Shown piece after piece: positions 21,873 to 22,841 of a stretch of 22,841 nucleotides of DNA (its first letter is position 1; each line of letters starts with the position of its first letter). Made by a program: the position numbers and the translations under genes. The notes below the pieces were generated by a model. That model made no database searches. It was not told the origin of the DNA and saw only the letters and a list, made by a program, of their open reading frames with translations. Origin of the DNA: JBAZOJ01 sp041648755 (GTDB lineage: Bacteria; Planctomycetota; B143-G9); assembly GCA_041648755.1 (NCBI GenBank), contig JBAZOJ010000028.1, forward strand, positions 1-22,841, in the 5' to 3' direction.

Positions 21873-22841
21873 TCAACTATGATCTCGGTATCCCAGGAAT
21901 GCCTCAATAGGGCGTTTCCCCATGTTGCGATAGCCTGGATTCGGTCTCTTCCTATTGTAATAGCGTAACCATCCGCGAAATTCCCGTTCGATTGTCTCGG
22001 GAGTGCTGTTAGCAGAATGCGTCGAGACTCTCGGCAGGAACTCAGTTTCCACTTCCCGGCGAAAGCGCTCGATGTACCCGTTTGTCAGGCCAGTGAGGCC
22101 GCGCCGGACGTGTCCAATGCCGAGGGAAATAAGGAGATCCTGCAGGTTGTGCAGGTCACTGGGAGCTATTGCGGCAGATGATTCAACAGTCGCAATTCCG
22201 AGTCCGGAACGCCGATAATGCGGCAGCACGACTTTCTCGAAAAGGTCGGTCAATGGCCGTTGGTGGTCCCGCGTATGGACGGTCCCGAAGACCAGAGAAC
22301 AGTAAGTATCCACGATGGCAGTGACTTTGACGCGACCAACTCCGGGGAGATGCATTAGAGAGAAAGTGCCATGAGTGAGGATCTCACCGGGTCTTGCCGT
22401 ATGGCGTGCCCTTTCACGGAAGCACGGATTGGCTCTCTCGATGGCGTCGCTCTGCTCCTCAGTCAGAGGGATTGAATCGACTACAGCGCGCCTTTCAAGT
22501 TCGGCAATTCGGTCAGAGCGCAAGGCAAAGCCCCTTCTGATGAGTACGTGCTGCACCGTCGGACTTGAGATCACGATGGCATTCCGTGCGAGGCTTTTGG
22601 AGATTCTTTCGCATCCCCAGAGCGGATGCTCCAGGGCCAACGCAACAATTTCGTCGCATACACAGGGAGGAGTCGAGAGCGGATGGCTTCTATGGGAATG
22701 CGGTCGGGGAAGCAAACCATCACAGCCACTTTGGGTGTATCGCCGGAGCAATTCGTAATACTGGGATCGACTGAAGCCCAATCGTCGACAGGCCGCACTC
22801 ACGTTTGCGAGTTCTTCCGCGAGCCTCAGAAGAGTGAGTCT
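21873..22841 (-). CDS. IS481-type transposase, 5' truncated by window edge, catalytic residues degenerate
   Basis: The frame is open to the right edge, reading RLTLLRLAEELANVSAACRR into an N-terminal helix-turn-helix (GFSRSQYYELLRRY). An rve/DDE integrase fold follows: LPGVGRVKVTAIVDTYCSLVFG, then VVLPHYRRSGLG and, near the end, LTNGYIERFRREVETEFL. These match IS481-like transposases, but the usual DTF of the first catalytic Asp reads GTF (codon 22368-22370) and the usual TDNG of the second reads VESS (22182-22184). Only the Glu in IERF is kept. The ORF has no stop or frameshift in the part seen, so it is either recently inactivated by point changes or kept for a non-transposing role. A TGTCAACTATGATC sequence at its 3' end (from 21871) could be an element end, which is unproven. 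It lies upstream of the polysaccharide promoter in the same direction. Confidence 0.75.
   Translation of the reverse strand, partial: RLTLLRLAEELANVSAACRRLGFSRSQYYELLRRYTQSGCDGLLPRPHSHRSHPLSTPPCVCDEIVALALEHPLWGCERISKSLARNAIVISSPTVQHVLIRRGFALRSDRIAELERRAVVDSIPLTEEQSDAIERANPCFRERARHTARPGEILTHGTFSLMHLPGVGRVKVTAIVDTYCSLVFGTVHTRDHQRPLTDLFEKVVLPHYRRSGLGIATVESSAAIAPSDLHNLQDLLISLGIGHVRRGLTGLTNGYIERFRREVETEFLPRVSTHSANSTPETIEREFRGWLRYYNRKRPNPGYRNMGKRPIEAFLGYRDHS

Noticed and set aside
21865..21890. TGTCAACTATGATC at the transposase 3' end as a terminal inverted repeat of the insertion sequence
   Set aside because: The other end lies outside the window, so no inverted partner or target duplication can be shown; kept only as a remark.

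Overview
The window reads as chromosomal DNA of a free-living, diderm (Gram-negative-type) bacterium of moderately high G+C (estimated by eye, not computed). The evidence for an outer membrane is a signal-peptide-bearing beta-barrel protein and a Wza-type polysaccharide export protein. Zinc-ribbon/membrane-anchor/TPR proteins, a kinase-fold protein with degenerate motifs, an AmrS enzyme and an NTP-transferase-like left-handed beta-helix protein suggest a PVC-, Hydrogenedentes- or Sumerlaeota-like lineage. That placement is inference only.

Left half (2..11907, all + strand, tightly packed): the 3' end of amrS (radical SAM enzyme), smc (chromosome condensation), a zinc-ribbon/TM/TPR protein with its own promoter-like sequence, a MazG-like pyrophosphohydrolase, a MoxR AAA+ ATPase, a QueG-like double [4Fe-4S] protein, a pseudokinase with an N-terminal zinc ribbon, an NTP-transferase-like left-handed beta-helix protein, a 2-hydroxyacyl-CoA dehydratase (HgdB-like) protein and a ComB-like 2-phosphosulfolactate phosphatase. 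From the zinc-ribbon gene on, most genes overlap or are separated by only a few to about 20 bases, which suggests one co-transcribed unit.

Middle (11908..12249): a convergent intergenic region with no convincing gene and one hairpin that could end the leftward operon.

Right half (12250..21744, all - strand): an exopolysaccharide/capsule operon read right to left. It starts at a near-consensus sigma70 promoter (TTGACA-17-TATATT), followed by a foldable leader of about 110 nt and a 33-codon, Cys-containing, basic small ORF whose stop overlaps the next start. The genes then run: Wzc-type chain-length/BY-kinase, a FecR-like protein, an outer-membrane beta-barrel, a Wza-type export protein without lipobox, a specialised NusG paralogue, a VanZ-like protein, a WecA/TagO-type initiating phosphoglycosyltransferase with an unusual Cys-rich C-terminal extension, and a MurG/GT1-like glycosyltransferase. 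The set covers initiation (WecA/TagO), sugar transfer, assembly control (Wzc), periplasmic and outer-membrane export (Wza, barrel) and transcription elongation control (NusG-like). No flippase or polymerase is present here.

Right edge (21873..22841): a 5'-truncated IS481-type transposase ORF. It is intact in frame, but two of the three expected catalytic acidic positions look replaced.

The most interesting points are the leader + small ORF + NusG-paralogue arrangement controlling the polysaccharide operon, the apparently catalytically dead transposase beside it, the WecA/TagO extension, and the pseudokinase/MoxR/Fe-S gene group.
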